36,592 nucleotides of DNA from Bacillota bacterium (GCA_023412715.1 JAEZCC010000006.1:1-36592); one strand, 5' to 3'; shown: positions 22,765 through 31,819, counted from the stretch's first letter. A program made the numbers and translations. The notes: generated from the letters alone by a model not told the origin.

Positions 22765-23073
22765 ATGTCAAGAAGCATAAAGAAAGGTCCTTATGTGCAG
22801 CCGGTGCTGCTGAAAAGGATTCAGGATATGAACGCGGCCGGCGAGAAGAAGATCGTCAAGACCTGGAGCAGGTCCTCCACGATTTTCCCCGACTTTGTCG
22901 GCCACACGATCGCAGTCCACGACGGGCGCAAGCACGTGCCCGTCTATATTACGGAAGACATGGTGGGCCATCGCCTCGGCGAGTTTGCCCCCACGCGGAC
23001 CTTCCGCGGCCATTCCGGTTCCAAAACGACTGCACCCGCCGCGGCGCCCGCTGCTGCCGGCGGAAGCAAATAA
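22765..23073 (+). CDS. rpsS: 30S ribosomal protein S19
   Basis: 102 residues. The core SRSIKKGPYV to GEFAPTRTFRGHSG is standard. The C-terminus carries an extra Ala/Pro/Gly tail (TAPAAAPAAAGGSK), making it about 9 residues longer than the common 93-residue form. The start follows an AAAGGAG site; a longer frame upstream in rplB is rejected. Confidence 0.97.
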   Translation: MSRSIKKGPYVQPVLLKRIQDMNAAGEKKIVKTWSRSSTIFPDFVGHTIAVHDGRKHVPVYITEDMVGHRLGEFAPTRTFRGHSGSKTTAPAAAPAAAGGSK

Positions 23074-23094
23074 CGGCTGAAAGGAGTGCACAGC

Positions 23095-23442
23095 ATGGAA
23101 GACAGCATGGAGGCAAGGGCTGTTCTGCATCACGCCCGCATTTCGCCCCGCAAGGTCGAAATTGTGCTTGACCTGATCCGCAGCAAGCCCGCCGGCACCG
23201 CGATGGCAATCCTGCAGCATACCCCGAAAGCCGCGAGCGAACCGGTGGCAAAGCTGCTGAAGTCGGCGGTCGCCAACGCAGAAAACACCAAGAGCATGGA
23301 CACTTCAAGGCTTTACGTCGCGAAATGCTTCGTCAGCCCTGGACCGATCCTCAAACGCATCCGTCCGAGGGCGCAGGGCCGCGCGTTCCGCATCCTGAAG
23401 AGGACGTCGCACATCACCCTGGTGCTCAAAGAACAGGAATAA
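23095..23442 (+). CDS. rplV: 50S ribosomal protein L22
   Basis: 115 residues. It has ARISPRKVEIVLDLIRSK and the tunnel hairpin near GPILKRIRPRAQGRAFRI, the site of macrolide-resistance changes in other bacteria. The ATG (MEDSMEAR) is 8 bases from AAGGAG; a GTG nine bases earlier overlaps that site and is not used. Confidence 0.97.
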   Translation: MEDSMEARAVLHHARISPRKVEIVLDLIRSKPAGTAMAILQHTPKAASEPVAKLLKSAVANAENTKSMDTSRLYVAKCFVSPGPILKRIRPRAQGRAFRILKRTSHITLVLKEQE

Positions 23443-23462
23443 GGCAGAAGAGGAGGTAAATT

Positions 23463-24143
23463 ATGGGCCAGAAAGTCAATCCCCACGGGTTCCGCGTGGG
23501 CATCATCAAAGACTGGGATTCCCGCTGGTTCGCAAAGGATGCGGACTTCGGCAGCACGCTCGTCGAAGACTACAAACTGCGCAAGACGCTTTTAAAGCAG
23601 CTCGCGCCGGCCGGCGTACCGAAAATAGAGATCGAGCGCGACGCTTCGAAAGTGCGCATCCACATCCACTGCGCAAAGCCGGGCATCGTCATCGGCAAGG
23701 GCGGCGCAGAAATCGAGAAGCTCCGCCTGCAGTGCGAAAAATTCCTCGGCAAGCCCGTCACCGTCAATATCGTGGAGGTCAAATCTCCCGACTTGAACGC
23801 GCAGCTTGTCGCAGAGAACATCGCCCAGCAGCTTGAAAAGAGGATTTCCTTCCGACGCGCCATGAAGCAGTGCATCGGCCGCGCCATGAAGATGGGCGCG
23901 AAGGGAATCAAGACGCAGGTCTCCGGCCGCCTGGGCGGCGCGGAAATCGCGCGGCGCGAGCAGTACCACGACGGGACCATCCCGCTGCAGACCATCCGCG
24001 CCGACATCGACTACGGCTTTACCGAGGCTGCGACCACTTACGGCCGCATCGGCGTAAAGGTCTGGATCTACAGGGGCGAAGTGCTGCACGACAGCCGTAA
24101 GCCCGCTGTGAACAAGCCTGTTAAGGAAGGGGGCGGCAGGTAA
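23463..24143 (+). CDS. rpsC: 30S ribosomal protein S3
   Basis: 226 residues. It begins MGQKVNPHGFRVGIIKDW and contains the KH-domain GIVIGKGGAEIEKLR and the C-terminal SGRLGGAEIARREQY. It forms part of the mRNA entry channel and its helicase site. GAGG-type ribosome site upstream; the stop overlaps the rplP start by one base. Confidence 0.98.
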   Translation: MGQKVNPHGFRVGIIKDWDSRWFAKDADFGSTLVEDYKLRKTLLKQLAPAGVPKIEIERDASKVRIHIHCAKPGIVIGKGGAEIEKLRLQCEKFLGKPVTVNIVEVKSPDLNAQLVAENIAQQLEKRISFRRAMKQCIGRAMKMGAKGIKTQVSGRLGGAEIARREQYHDGTIPLQTIRADIDYGFTEAATTYGRIGVKVWIYRGEVLHDSRKPAVNKPVKEGGGR

Positions 24144-24571
24144 TGCTGATGCCAAAACGCGTGAAATACCGCAAGGTTCAGCGCGGCCGCATGACGGGAA
24201 AATGCTACCGCGGCAACCGCGTTGACTACGGCGAGTACGGGCTTCAGGCGCTGGAACCGGCATGGATCACCGCCAACCAGATTGAAGCCGCCCGTGTCGC
24301 CATGACACGTTACACAAAGAGGTTCGGCCAGGTCTGGATCAAGATCTTCCCGGACAAACCCGTCACGAAAAAGCCCGCCGAGGTCCGCATGGGCTCCGGG
24401 AAAGGCGCGCCCGAGTACTGGGTCGCCGTCGTGAAGCCGGGCCGCGTGATGTTCGAAATGGGCGGCATCCCGGAAGAGACCGCGAAAGAGGCCCTTCGCC
24501 TCGCTTCGAACAAGCTGCCGATCAGATGCAAGATCGTGACCAAGGAAGAGACGGGTGGTGAGCAGTCATGA
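24143..24571 (+). CDS. rplP: 50S ribosomal protein L16
   Basis: 142 residues, beginning MLMPKRVKYRKVQRGRM, the usual L16 start, so the first ATG is chosen over the one two codons later. It contains MGSGKGAPEYWVAVVKPGR, the loop contacting the tRNA acceptor arm. The start overlaps the rpsC stop, and the end overlaps rpmC by 4 bases. Confidence 0.98.
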   Translation: MLMPKRVKYRKVQRGRMTGKCYRGNRVDYGEYGLQALEPAWITANQIEAARVAMTRYTKRFGQVWIKIFPDKPVTKKPAEVRMGSGKGAPEYWVAVVKPGRVMFEMGGIPEETAKEALRLASNKLPIRCKIVTKEETGGEQS

Positions 24572-24774
24572 AGGCTTCGGAAGTCAGGCAAATGACAACG
24601 GAAGAACTCGAGAGCAAACTGAAGGATCTTAAGGCGGAACTGTTCAACCTCCGCTTTCAGCTTACCATCAACCAGCTTGACAACCCCATGCGGATTCAGG
24701 CTGTGAAGAAGGATATCGCCCGCATTAAGACTATTTTGCGCGAGAACGAGCTGAAAGACAGCGCCGAAGCGTAA
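24568..24774 (+). CDS. rpmC: 50S ribosomal protein L29
   Basis: 68 residues forming two helices, with KASEVRQMTTEELESKLKDL and the family signature KKDIARIKTIL. It sits beside L23 at the tunnel exit. Its ATG overlaps the L16 stop as ATGA. Confidence 0.96.
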   Translation: MKASEVRQMTTEELESKLKDLKAELFNLRFQLTINQLDNPMRIQAVKKDIARIKTILRENELKDSAEA

Positions 24775-24792
24775 GGGAAGGGAGGATGGACC

Positions 24793-25050
24793 GTGAGCGA
24801 CAGAAACACAAGGAAGACTGAAGTCGGGAAAGTCGTCAGCAACAAGATGGACAAAACCATCGTCGTTGCCGTGGAAGACAGCGTAAAGCATCCGATTTAC
24901 AAAAAAGTCGTTAAGCGTACCGTGAAACTGAAAGCGCATGACGAGAACAACGAATGTTCAATCGGCGACCGCGTGCGTGTGATGGAGACCCGTCCCCTGA
25001 GCAAGGATAAGAGATGGCGTCTTGTCAAAATAATTGAGAAGGCCAAATAA
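24793..25050 (+). CDS. rpsQ: 30S ribosomal protein S17
   Basis: 85 residues of OB fold, with KVVSNKMDKTIVVAVE and the signature GDRVRVMETRPLSKDKRWRL. The start is GTG 6 to 8 bases after GGGAGG. It binds 16S rRNA helix 11 region in the 30S body. Confidence 0.97.
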   Translation: MSDRNTRKTEVGKVVSNKMDKTIVVAVEDSVKHPIYKKVVKRTVKLKAHDENNECSIGDRVRVMETRPLSKDKRWRLVKIIEKAK

Positions 25051-25080
25051 CGTTGGCCCCGTGCAAAGGAGGAACGCACC

Positions 25081-25449
25081 GTGATTCAACAGCAGACTTA
25101 CCTTAATGTTGCCGACAACACCGGCGCGAAGCAGCTCATGTGCATCCGCGTCCTTGGCGGCACGGGCAGAAGGTATGCCAATATCGGCGACGTCATCGTC
25201 GCATCGGTGAAAAAAGCGGCTCCGGGCGGCACTGTCAAAAAGGGCGACGTGGTCAAGGCGGTCGTCGTTCGCACCGTTTCAGGCGTCCGGCGTGACGACG
25301 GGACCTACATCCGGTTCGACGAAAACGCGGCCGTGCTCATAAACGACGACAAAAACCCGAAGGGGACGCGTATCTTCGGACCAGTGGCCAGGGAGCTGCG
25401 CGACAGGGAGTATATCAAAATCCTGAGCCTTGCCCCTGAAGTGCTGTGA
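25081..25449 (+). CDS. rplN: 50S ribosomal protein L14
   Basis: 122 residues, beginning IQQQTYLNVADNTGAKQLMC and containing YIRFDENAAVLINDDKNPKG, both invariant. L14 forms an intersubunit bridge. The start is GTG after AAGGAGG. Confidence 0.98.
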   Translation: MIQQQTYLNVADNTGAKQLMCIRVLGGTGRRYANIGDVIVASVKKAAPGGTVKKGDVVKAVVVRTVSGVRRDDGTYIRFDENAAVLINDDKNPKGTRIFGPVARELRDREYIKILSLAPEVL

Positions 25450-25463
25450 GGAGGTGCTCTGTG

Positions 25464-25784
25464 ATGATTAAGAAGGTTCATGTAAAAACAGGAGACACCG
25501 TCGTCGTCCTGAGCGGAAAGGACCGCGGCAAGAAGGGCAAGGTCCTTGAAGTCAGCCCCAGAGAGGGCAAGGTCATTGTCGAAGGGATCAACATCGTTTC
25601 AAAACATGTGAAGCCCCACAAGGCCGGTCAGGAAGGCGGCATCGTAAAGGCCGAGGGCGCCCTGTACGCCTGCAAGGTCCAGCTGGTCTGCCCCCGCTGC
25701 GGAGAGCCCACCCGTGTCGGCAGCAAGACGTATGAAGACGGCACGAAAGAGCGCATCTGCAAAAAATGCGGCGAAGCGCTGTAA
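25464..25784 (+). CDS. rplX: 50S ribosomal protein L24
   Basis: 106 residues. The KOW motif GDTVVVLSGKDRGKKGKVLEV is near the N-terminus. The C-terminus keeps a zinc-ribbon pattern (Cys76, Cys79, Cys99, Cys102) seen in many Gram-positive L24 proteins. The ATG is 9 bases from GAGGAGG; a GTG one codon earlier is an alternative. Confidence 0.95.
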   Translation: MIKKVHVKTGDTVVVLSGKDRGKKGKVLEVSPREGKVIVEGINIVSKHVKPHKAGQEGGIVKAEGALYACKVQLVCPRCGEPTRVGSKTYEDGTKERICKKCGEAL

Positions 25785-25795
25785 GGAGGAGAAAC

Positions 25796-26335
25796 ATGGC
25801 CAGACTGAAAGAATTTTATCAGAAGGAAGCCGCACCGGCCCTGATGAAAAAGTTTTCCTATAAAAGCGTCATGCAGATCCCGAAGCTTGAGAAGATCGTC
25901 ATCAACGTAGGCGCGGGCGAAGCAAAAGAGAACGCCAAGGTGATTGACGCCGTGATTACGGATCTTTCCGCCATCAGCGGCCAGAAGCCGATGATCACGA
26001 CGGCGAAAAAGTCCGTCGCAAACTTCAAGGTGCGCGCCGGCATGAAAATCGGCGCAAAGGTGACGCTGCGCGGCGACCGCATGTACGAGTTTCTGGACCG
26101 CCTGTTCAACGTGGCGCTTCCGCGCGTGCGCGACTTCAGGGGGATCAACCCGAATTCGTTCGACGGGCGCGGCAACTACAACATGGGCGTGAAAGAGCAG
26201 CTCATTTTCCCCGAGATCGAGTACGACAAAATCGACCAGGTCCGGGGGATGGACATCTGCTTCGTGACGACAGCAAAAACCGACGAGGAATCCAGAGAGC
26301 TGTTAAGGCTGATGGGCGCCCCGTTTGCAAAGTAA
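25796..26335 (+). CDS. rplE: 50S ribosomal protein L5
   Basis: 179 residues, with LEKIVINVGAGEAKENAK and GRGNYNMGVKEQLIFPEI, both L5 signatures. It carries 5S rRNA contacts and bridges to S13. The ATG follows AAGGAGGAGAAAC closely; a longer frame inside rplX is rejected. Confidence 0.98.
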   Translation: MARLKEFYQKEAAPALMKKFSYKSVMQIPKLEKIVINVGAGEAKENAKVIDAVITDLSAISGQKPMITTAKKSVANFKVRAGMKIGAKVTLRGDRMYEFLDRLFNVALPRVRDFRGINPNSFDGRGNYNMGVKEQLIFPEIEYDKIDQVRGMDICFVTTAKTDEESRELLRLMGAPFAK

Positions 26336-26347
26336 GGAGGGGTTCCT

Positions 26348-26533
26348 GTGGCCAAGACATCAATGAAAATCAAACAGCAGCGGCCGGCAAAGTTTTCGTC
26401 CCGCGAATACAACCGGTGCAAGATCTGCGGCAGGCCGCATGCCTATCTTCGCAAATTCGGCATCTGCCGTATCTGTTTCAGGGAGCTGGCCTACAAGGGC
26501 GAGATCCCGGGCGTAAAAAAGGCAAGCTGGTAA
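26348..26533 (+). CDS. rpsN: 30S ribosomal protein S14, zinc type
   Basis: 61 residues, the short zinc-binding S14 form. Cys24, Cys27, Cys40 and Cys43 (CKIC and CRIC) form the zinc site. The end EIPGVKKASW is invariant. The start is GTG after AAGGAGGGG. Confidence 0.97.
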   Translation: MAKTSMKIKQQRPAKFSSREYNRCKICGRPHAYLRKFGICRICFRELAYKGEIPGVKKASW

Positions 26534-26557
26534 AGGCTTGGCAAAGGAGGTAACGGC

Positions 26558-26956
26558 ATGCAAATCACTGACACCATTGCCGATCTGCTGACCCGCATCC
26601 GCAACGCAAGCTCAGCGAAGCACGACACCGTGGAGATCCCCGCTTCCAACATGAAAAAGGACATTGTGCAGATTCTGGTGGACGAAGGATATCTCAAGAG
26701 CTTCACGGTCGTGGACGACGGCAAGCAAGGCATTATCAAAGTCAATCTGAAATACGGCGAGGGGAAGGCCGCGGCCATCAACGGGCTGCAGAGGGTTTCG
26801 AAACCCGGCCTTCGCATCTATTCCAACGCGGAGGAGATGCCCCAGGTCATGAAAGGCCTCGGCATTGCGATCGTTTCCACCTCCAGGGGGATTATGACCG
26901 ACCGCCAGGCCCGCAAAGAAAACGTGGGCGGCGAGGTTCTCGCATTTGTCTGGTAA
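26558..26956 (+). CDS. rpsH: 30S ribosomal protein S8
   Basis: 132 residues, beginning MQITDTIADLLTRIRNAS and ending GGEVLAFVW with the STSRGIMTDRQAR signature. S8 binds the centre of 16S rRNA and represses the spc operon in E. coli. The ribosome site is AAAGGAGG. Confidence 0.98.
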   Translation: MQITDTIADLLTRIRNASSAKHDTVEIPASNMKKDIVQILVDEGYLKSFTVVDDGKQGIIKVNLKYGEGKAAAINGLQRVSKPGLRIYSNAEEMPQVMKGLGIAIVSTSRGIMTDRQARKENVGGEVLAFVW

Positions 26957-26973
26957 ATAAAGGGGGCGCAGCA

Positions 26974-27522
26974 ATGTCGCGAATTGGAAGAAAACCCATA
27001 AATATTCCCGCCGGCGTCAACGTTTCGGTTGACGGCAGCGTTGTAACGGTCAAAGGGCCGAAAGGCACCCTGACCCAGAAGGTCCACCGCAACATGAGCG
27101 TTGCGGTCGAGGGCAGCGAAATCCATGTCACCCGTCCCGACGACGAGAAAGAAAACAAGGCGCTGCACGGCATGACGCGTTCGATTATCCACAACATGGT
27201 GCTGGGCGTGACGGAGGGCTTCAAAAAGGAGCTCGAGGTCAACGGCGTCGGCTACCGCGCGCAGAAGCAGGGCAAAAACCTTGTGATGACCCTGGGGTAT
27301 TCCCATCAGGTGACGGTGCCGGAAGTAGACGGCATCACCATCGAGTGCCCGACGGCCAACAAAATCGTCATCCTCGGCCCGGATAAGCAGCAGGTCGGGC
27401 AGTTCGCCGCGGAAGTCCGCGAGAAACGCCCGCCGGAGCCGTACAAGGGCAAGGGAATCAAGTACGTGAACGAACACATCCGCCGCAAGGAAGGCAAAGC
27501 CGGCAAAGGCGCCAAGAAGTAA
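26974..27522 (+). CDS. rplF: 50S ribosomal protein L6
   Basis: 182 residues, with SRIGRKPINIPAGV and the C-terminal PPEPYKGKGIKYVNEHIRRK. It has the usual two-domain L6 fold near the stalk base. The ribosome site is AAAGGGGG, 17 bases after rpsH. Confidence 0.98.
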   Translation: MSRIGRKPINIPAGVNVSVDGSVVTVKGPKGTLTQKVHRNMSVAVEGSEIHVTRPDDEKENKALHGMTRSIIHNMVLGVTEGFKKELEVNGVGYRAQKQGKNLVMTLGYSHQVTVPEVDGITIECPTANKIVILGPDKQQVGQFAAEVREKRPPEPYKGKGIKYVNEHIRRKEGKAGKGAKK

Positions 27523-27536
27523 GGAGTGAATCGCAA

Positions 27537-27896
27537 ATGGTGAACAAGGCCGATACCAACGTGGCCAGGCTGCAGCGCCACAAGAGGGTGCGCGGCAAAA
27601 TATCCGGTACGGGCGACTGCCCGCGCCTGGACGTATTTCGCTCTACCAACAACATCTACGCCCAGATCATCGACGATGTCAAGGGCGTTACGCTTGTTGC
27701 GGCTTCTTCGCTGGACAAGGAGTTTGAAGGCAGCGGCGGAAACAAGGACGCGGCGCGCAAGGTCGGCGAGCTGATCGCCAAGCGCGCGGCCGAAAAGGGA
27801 ATTGCGCAGGTGGTCTTTGACCGCGGCGGCTACCTGTACCACGGCCGCGTCAAAGAGCTTGCCGAAGGCGCCCGCGAGGGCGGCCTCAAGTTCTGA
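27537..27896 (+). CDS. rplR: 50S ribosomal protein L18
   Basis: 119 residues, with RHKRVRGKISGTGDCPRLDVFRS and the terminal FDRGGYLYHGRVKELAEGAREGGL. It binds 5S rRNA together with L5. The ribosome site is AAGGAG. Confidence 0.98.
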   Translation: MVNKADTNVARLQRHKRVRGKISGTGDCPRLDVFRSTNNIYAQIIDDVKGVTLVAASSLDKEFEGSGGNKDAARKVGELIAKRAAEKGIAQVVFDRGGYLYHGRVKELAEGAREGGLKF

Positions 27897-27912
27897 GAGA
27901 GGAGGAAATTTT

Positions 27913-28413
27913 TTGGCTAGATATCAACAGCCCGAAGATGAATACAAAGAGCATGTCGTCGCCATCAACCGTGTTTCCAAAACCGTAAAGGGCGGCCGCA
28001 TCTTCAAGTTTGCGGCGCTCGTCGTCGTCGGCGACGGCAAAGGCACGGTCGGCTTCGGCATCGGCAAGGCCGGCGAGGTTCCGGACGCCATCCGCAAGGG
28101 CATTGAGGACGCGAAAAAGAACCTGGTGAAAATCTCCCTGCGCGGGTCGACCATTCCGCACGAGATCATCGGGGAATACGGCGCGGGCAGAGTCCTGATG
28201 AAGCCCGCCGCGCCCGGCACAGGCGTTATCGCCGGCGGCCCGGTCCGCGCGGTGGTGGAAGCCGCGGGCATCCGCGACATCCGCACGAAAGCCCTCCGCT
28301 CGAACAACCCGTGCAACGTGGTCCGCGCGACCATGGACGGCATGAGAAGGCTGCGCAACGCACAGCAGGTCGCCCAGATCCGGGGGAAGTCTGTAAAAGA
28401 AATTTTTGCATAA
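27913..28413 (+). CDS. rpsE: 30S ribosomal protein S5
   Basis: 166 residues. It contains VAINRVSKTVKGGRIFKFAAL and GKAGEVPDAIRKGIEDAKKN, and lies at the mRNA entry and decoding fidelity site. The start is a TTG 7 bases after GGAGG; no ATG or GTG is available before the conserved sequence, so the unusual start is well supported. Confidence 0.96.
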   Translation: MARYQQPEDEYKEHVVAINRVSKTVKGGRIFKFAALVVVGDGKGTVGFGIGKAGEVPDAIRKGIEDAKKNLVKISLRGSTIPHEIIGEYGAGRVLMKPAAPGTGVIAGGPVRAVVEAAGIRDIRTKALRSNNPCNVVRATMDGMRRLRNAQQVAQIRGKSVKEIFA

Positions 28414-28428
28414 GGAGGGCAGAGCAAT

Positions 28429-28608
28429 ATGGCACAGCTGAAAGTAACGCTGGTCAAAAGCCTGATCGGCGCCAAAAAAGACCAGATTGCAACCGCCCGC
28501 GCTCTTGGTCTTACCAAAATCGGCGATTCGTCTGTTCAGCCCGACAATGACCAGACCAAAGGCAAGGTGGCCAAGATTATCCACCTCATCGAGGTAAGCA
28601 ACGCGTAA
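28429..28608 (+). CDS. rpmD: 50S ribosomal protein L30
   Basis: A 59-residue gene lying between rpsE and rplO. It begins MAQLKVTLVKSLIGAKKDQ and contains ARALGLTKIGDS, the L30 signature. The ATG follows AAGGAGGG. It is the normal size for L30. Confidence 0.96.
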   Translation: MAQLKVTLVKSLIGAKKDQIATARALGLTKIGDSSVQPDNDQTKGKVAKIIHLIEVSNA

Positions 28609-28626
28609 GCAAGGAGGTGCGAGTAA

Positions 28627-29067
28627 ATGAAGTTGAACGATCTGACTGCGGTTCCGGGTTCCAAAAAGGAGCGCAAGCGCATCGGCAGGGGCATCGGCTC
28701 CGGCCAGGGCAAAACCGCGGGGAAGGGCAGCAAGGGCCAGAAGGCAAGGTCCGGCGGTTCCATCCGTCCGGGGTTTGAAGGCGGCCAGATGCCTCTGCAG
28801 CGCCGTCTTCCGAAGCGCGGGTTCGTGAGCCGCTTCGGCAAAGACATCCGGATTATCAATCTCGGTTCTCTTGAAAAATTCGAAAACGGGGCCACGGTTG
28901 ACACCAAGGCGCTCATCGATGCCGGAATTGTCAGCGAATGCGGCGACGGGATCAAAGTCCTTGGCAACGGCAAGCTGACAAAGAAGCTGACGGTGAAAGC
29001 CGCCGCGTTTTCCGGCTCCGCAAAGCAAAAGATCGAAGCTGCCGGCGGGAAGGCAGAGGTGATCTGA
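28627..29067 (+). CDS. rplO: 50S ribosomal protein L15
   Basis: 146 residues, with the N-terminal glycine-rich extension GRGIGSGQGKTAGKGSKGQKAR and RPGFEGGQMPLQRRLPKRGF. The ribosome site is AAGGAGG. It ends one base before the secY start. Confidence 0.98.
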   Translation: MKLNDLTAVPGSKKERKRIGRGIGSGQGKTAGKGSKGQKARSGGSIRPGFEGGQMPLQRRLPKRGFVSRFGKDIRIINLGSLEKFENGATVDTKALIDAGIVSECGDGIKVLGNGKLTKKLTVKAAAFSGSAKQKIEAAGGKAEVI

Positions 29068-29068
29068 T

Positions 29069-30403
29069 TTGTTCAAAACAATCAAGAACGCCTGGGCCAT
29101 CCCCGATCTGCGCAGAAAAATGCTCTTCACCCTGTTCATCATCATCATCTTCCGGTTCGGCTCTGCCATCCCGGTGCCGTTTCTCAACACGGAGGCCCTG
29201 AAGGGCCTGATGGGCGAGGTCGGCGCGGCCGGGACCGCGCTGAGTTACCTTGACACCCTTTCCGGCGGCGCGTTCGCGCAGGCGACCCTGTTCGCCATGA
29301 GCGTGACGCCGTACATCAACAGCAGCATCGTCATTCAGCTGTTGACCGTCGCCATCCCGTCGCTGGAGCATCTGGCGAAGGAAGGCGAAGAGGGCCGCAA
29401 AAAGCTGGGGGCCATCACCCGCTACACGACCGTGCTCCTTGCTTTGATTCAGGGCCTTTCCTACTATTTCTACCTGCGCAACAGCTCTTACCAGGGCACG
29501 CCGATTGTGAAATACACGGCCGGCTGGCAGGCGGTTTTCGCGGGCTTCGTCATTGTCATGACGTTTACCGCGGGCGCCGCGCTGATGATGTGGCTCGGCG
29601 AGCAGATCAACCAGCACGGCATCGGCAACGGCATTTCCATCCTGCTGTTCGCTGGCATTGTCGCGAGAATGCCGCATACGTTTAACACGCTGGGCACGTT
29701 CTGGAACGCGGCAGGGCAGGATCCCGCGAGCTACGGCAAGTACTATTTCCTGGTCCCGCTGTTCGTGGTGCTGTTCCTCGTCATGATGTTCGTCATCGTC
29801 TATATGTACGATTCCGAGCACCGCATCCCGGTGCAGTACGCGAAGCGCGTGGTCGGCCGCAGGATGTACGGCGGCCAGAGCAGCCATATTCCGATCAAGA
29901 TCGGGCTTTCCGGCGTCATGCCCATTATTTTCGCAAGCTCCATCCTGATCATCCCCAGCACCATTCAGTTCTTTCTGGGCGACCGGGTCGCCACCGGCTT
30001 CTGGAAAAGCTTTTTCGACGCGTTTTCCACAACGGGGTGGGTGTACTCGATCCTCTACTTCCTGCTGATTATCATTTTTGCCTTTTTCTACATGTCGATC
30101 CAGTATAATCCAATTGAGATGGCCAATAATCTTCGTCAGAGCAACGGCACAATCCCGGGCATCCGGCCCGGCAAGCCGACTTCCGACTACATTGCGAAGG
30201 TCATTTCCAAAGTAACGTTCATCGGTTCGCTGTTCCTCGGCTTCATCGCGCTGATGCCCATTATCTTCGGCGCCTCGACCGGAATGAGAAACCTTTCCAT
30301 CGGCGGCACGTCGCTGCTGATCCTTGCAGGCGTCGCTCTGGAGACCATCAAGCAGCTGGAGTCTCAGATGATGATGAGGCACTACAAGGGATTTTTGGAC
30401 TGA
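29069..30403 (+). CDS. secY: preprotein translocase subunit SecY
   Basis: A 444-residue ten-helix channel protein. It begins MFKTIKNAWAIPDLRRKMLFTL and includes the plug-region SGGAFAQATLFAMSVTPYINSSI, the cytoplasmic loop RVVGRRMYGGQSSHIPIKI and the C-terminal GIRPGKPTSDYI. With SecE and SecG it exports proteins such as the M23 hydrolase. The start is a TTG; its site AGAGGTGA lies in the end of rplO, so translation is coupled. Confidence 0.97.
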   Translation: MFKTIKNAWAIPDLRRKMLFTLFIIIIFRFGSAIPVPFLNTEALKGLMGEVGAAGTALSYLDTLSGGAFAQATLFAMSVTPYINSSIVIQLLTVAIPSLEHLAKEGEEGRKKLGAITRYTTVLLALIQGLSYYFYLRNSSYQGTPIVKYTAGWQAVFAGFVIVMTFTAGAALMMWLGEQINQHGIGNGISILLFAGIVARMPHTFNTLGTFWNAAGQDPASYGKYYFLVPLFVVLFLVMMFVIVYMYDSEHRIPVQYAKRVVGRRMYGGQSSHIPIKIGLSGVMPIIFASSILIIPSTIQFFLGDRVATGFWKSFFDAFSTTGWVYSILYFLLIIIFAFFYMSIQYNPIEMANNLRQSNGTIPGIRPGKPTSDYIAKVISKVTFIGSLFLGFIALMPIIFGASTGMRNLSIGGTSLLILAGVALETIKQLESQMMMRHYKGFLD

Positions 30404-30421
30404 TGTGAGGAGTGTGCAAAA

Positions 30422-31051
30422 ATGAATCTGATTTTTCTCGGCGCACCCGGTGCCGGCAAGGGCACCCATGCGGAAATCCTTGCCCAGAAGCTGAATATCC
30501 CGACAATTTCCACAGGTAATATCATTCGCGACGCGCTGAAAAGCGGCACGGAGATGGGCCTGAAAGCCAAAGCCTATATTGATTCCGGCAAGCTTGTTCC
30601 CGACGAGGTGGTCATCGGCATTGTCCGCGACCGCATCAAGCAGGAAGACTGCAGGGCCGGCTTCATTCTGGACGGCTTCCCCAGGACCATCCCCCAGGCC
30701 GAGGCGCTGGACGAAATGGTCCAAATCGACAGGGTCGTCGACATCGAGGTGCCGGAGAGCCTGATTCTGGAGCGTTTGTCCGGCCGCCGCGTCTGCAGCA
30801 GGTGCGGCGCCCCCTACAACATCTACAACAGCAAACCGAAGGTAGACGGGGTGTGCGACATCTGCGGCGGAGCCCTTATTCAGCGCAAGGATGACCAGCC
30901 CGAAACGGTCAGGGCGAGACTGAACGTGTACCACGAGCAGACAGAACCGCTCGTTGGGTATTACAAGAACCAGGGCAAGCTCTGCATCTTGCACGGCACG
31001 AACGACAAAGTTGCGACGGCGCAAAAAATTTTCAACGCACTAGAGGCGTGA
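30422..31051 (+). CDS. adk: adenylate kinase
   Basis: A 209-residue long-form adenylate kinase converting AMP plus ATP to two ADP. The P-loop is GAPGAGKGT near residue 7-15, the AMP site includes STGNIIRDALK and GFPRTIPQA, and the LID carries a zinc site Cys125, Cys128, Cys145, Cys148 typical of Gram-positive enzymes. It follows secY by 18 bases in the usual spc-operon position. Confidence 0.98.
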   Translation: MNLIFLGAPGAGKGTHAEILAQKLNIPTISTGNIIRDALKSGTEMGLKAKAYIDSGKLVPDEVVIGIVRDRIKQEDCRAGFILDGFPRTIPQAEALDEMVQIDRVVDIEVPESLILERLSGRRVCSRCGAPYNIYNSKPKVDGVCDICGGALIQRKDDQPETVRARLNVYHEQTEPLVGYYKNQGKLCILHGTNDKVATAQKIFNALEA

Positions 31052-31054
31052 TTC

Positions 31055-31807
31055 ATGATTGTTCTGAAGACGAGCAGAGAGCTCAAAATCATGCGCGAGG
31101 CGGGGAGAATCGCTGCAAACGCATTGAAGGCGGCCGGGGCCGCGGTCGAGCCGGGCGTTTCCACCTGGGAGATCGACCGCGTCGCCCGCCGGTATATTGA
31201 GGAGCAGGGGGCAAAACCGACCTTCCTCGGGTACGGCGGATTTCCGGCGAGCGCCTGCGTTTCCGTCAATAACGTGGTCATCCATGGCATACCAAGCAAA
31301 CGCCTGATTGTAAAAGAGGGCGACATCGTCAGCATCGACGTCGGCGCCACCTATCAGGGATTCGTCGGCGACAACGCGTGGACTTTCCCCTGCGGGAAGG
31401 TCAGCGCGGACGCGCAGGCCCTGATGGACGCGACGCGCGAGAGCCTGATGGAAGGAATCAGGGCCGCGGTTGCGGGGAACCGCATCGGCGACGTCGGCAG
31501 CGCGGTCCAGAGGTATGCCGAAGCTCGCGGCTACTCGGTGGTACGGGATTTCGTCGGCCACGGAGTAGGCGCGAAAATGCATGAAGATCCAAGCGTTCCC
31601 AATTACGGCACGCCCGGCAGGGGCGTGCGCCTGTTGCCCGGCATGACCATCGCCATCGAGCCGATGATCAATCAGGGTGTCAAGGAAGTGAAGACGCTGC
31701 AGGACGGCTGGACGACGGTCACTGCCGACGGAAAGCTTTCTGCGCACTTTGAAAAGAGCATCGCCATCACCCAGGACGGCCCGGTTATTTTAACGGAGCC
31801 GGATTAA
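31055..31807 (+). CDS. map: methionine aminopeptidase, type I
   Basis: A 250-residue type Ia enzyme that removes the initiator methionine. The five metal ligands are Asp95, Asp106, His169, Glu202 and Glu233, and the substrate-contacting His77 is in IHGIPS. The ATG lies 3 bases after the adk stop with only a weak ribosome site, so it probably relies on translational coupling. Confidence 0.97.
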   Translation: MIVLKTSRELKIMREAGRIAANALKAAGAAVEPGVSTWEIDRVARRYIEEQGAKPTFLGYGGFPASACVSVNNVVIHGIPSKRLIVKEGDIVSIDVGATYQGFVGDNAWTFPCGKVSADAQALMDATRESLMEGIRAAVAGNRIGDVGSAVQRYAEARGYSVVRDFVGHGVGAKMHEDPSVPNYGTPGRGVRLLPGMTIAIEPMINQGVKEVKTLQDGWTTVTADGKLSAHFEKSIAITQDGPVILTEPD

Positions 31808-31819
31808 GGGGGCCGCGCG

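Noticed and set aside
28952..31024. A 690-codon open frame antisense to secY and adk, and many other long antisense frames
   Set aside because: High GC third positions in the real genes keep stop codons out of other frames; the translations are low-complexity and lack ribosome sites.
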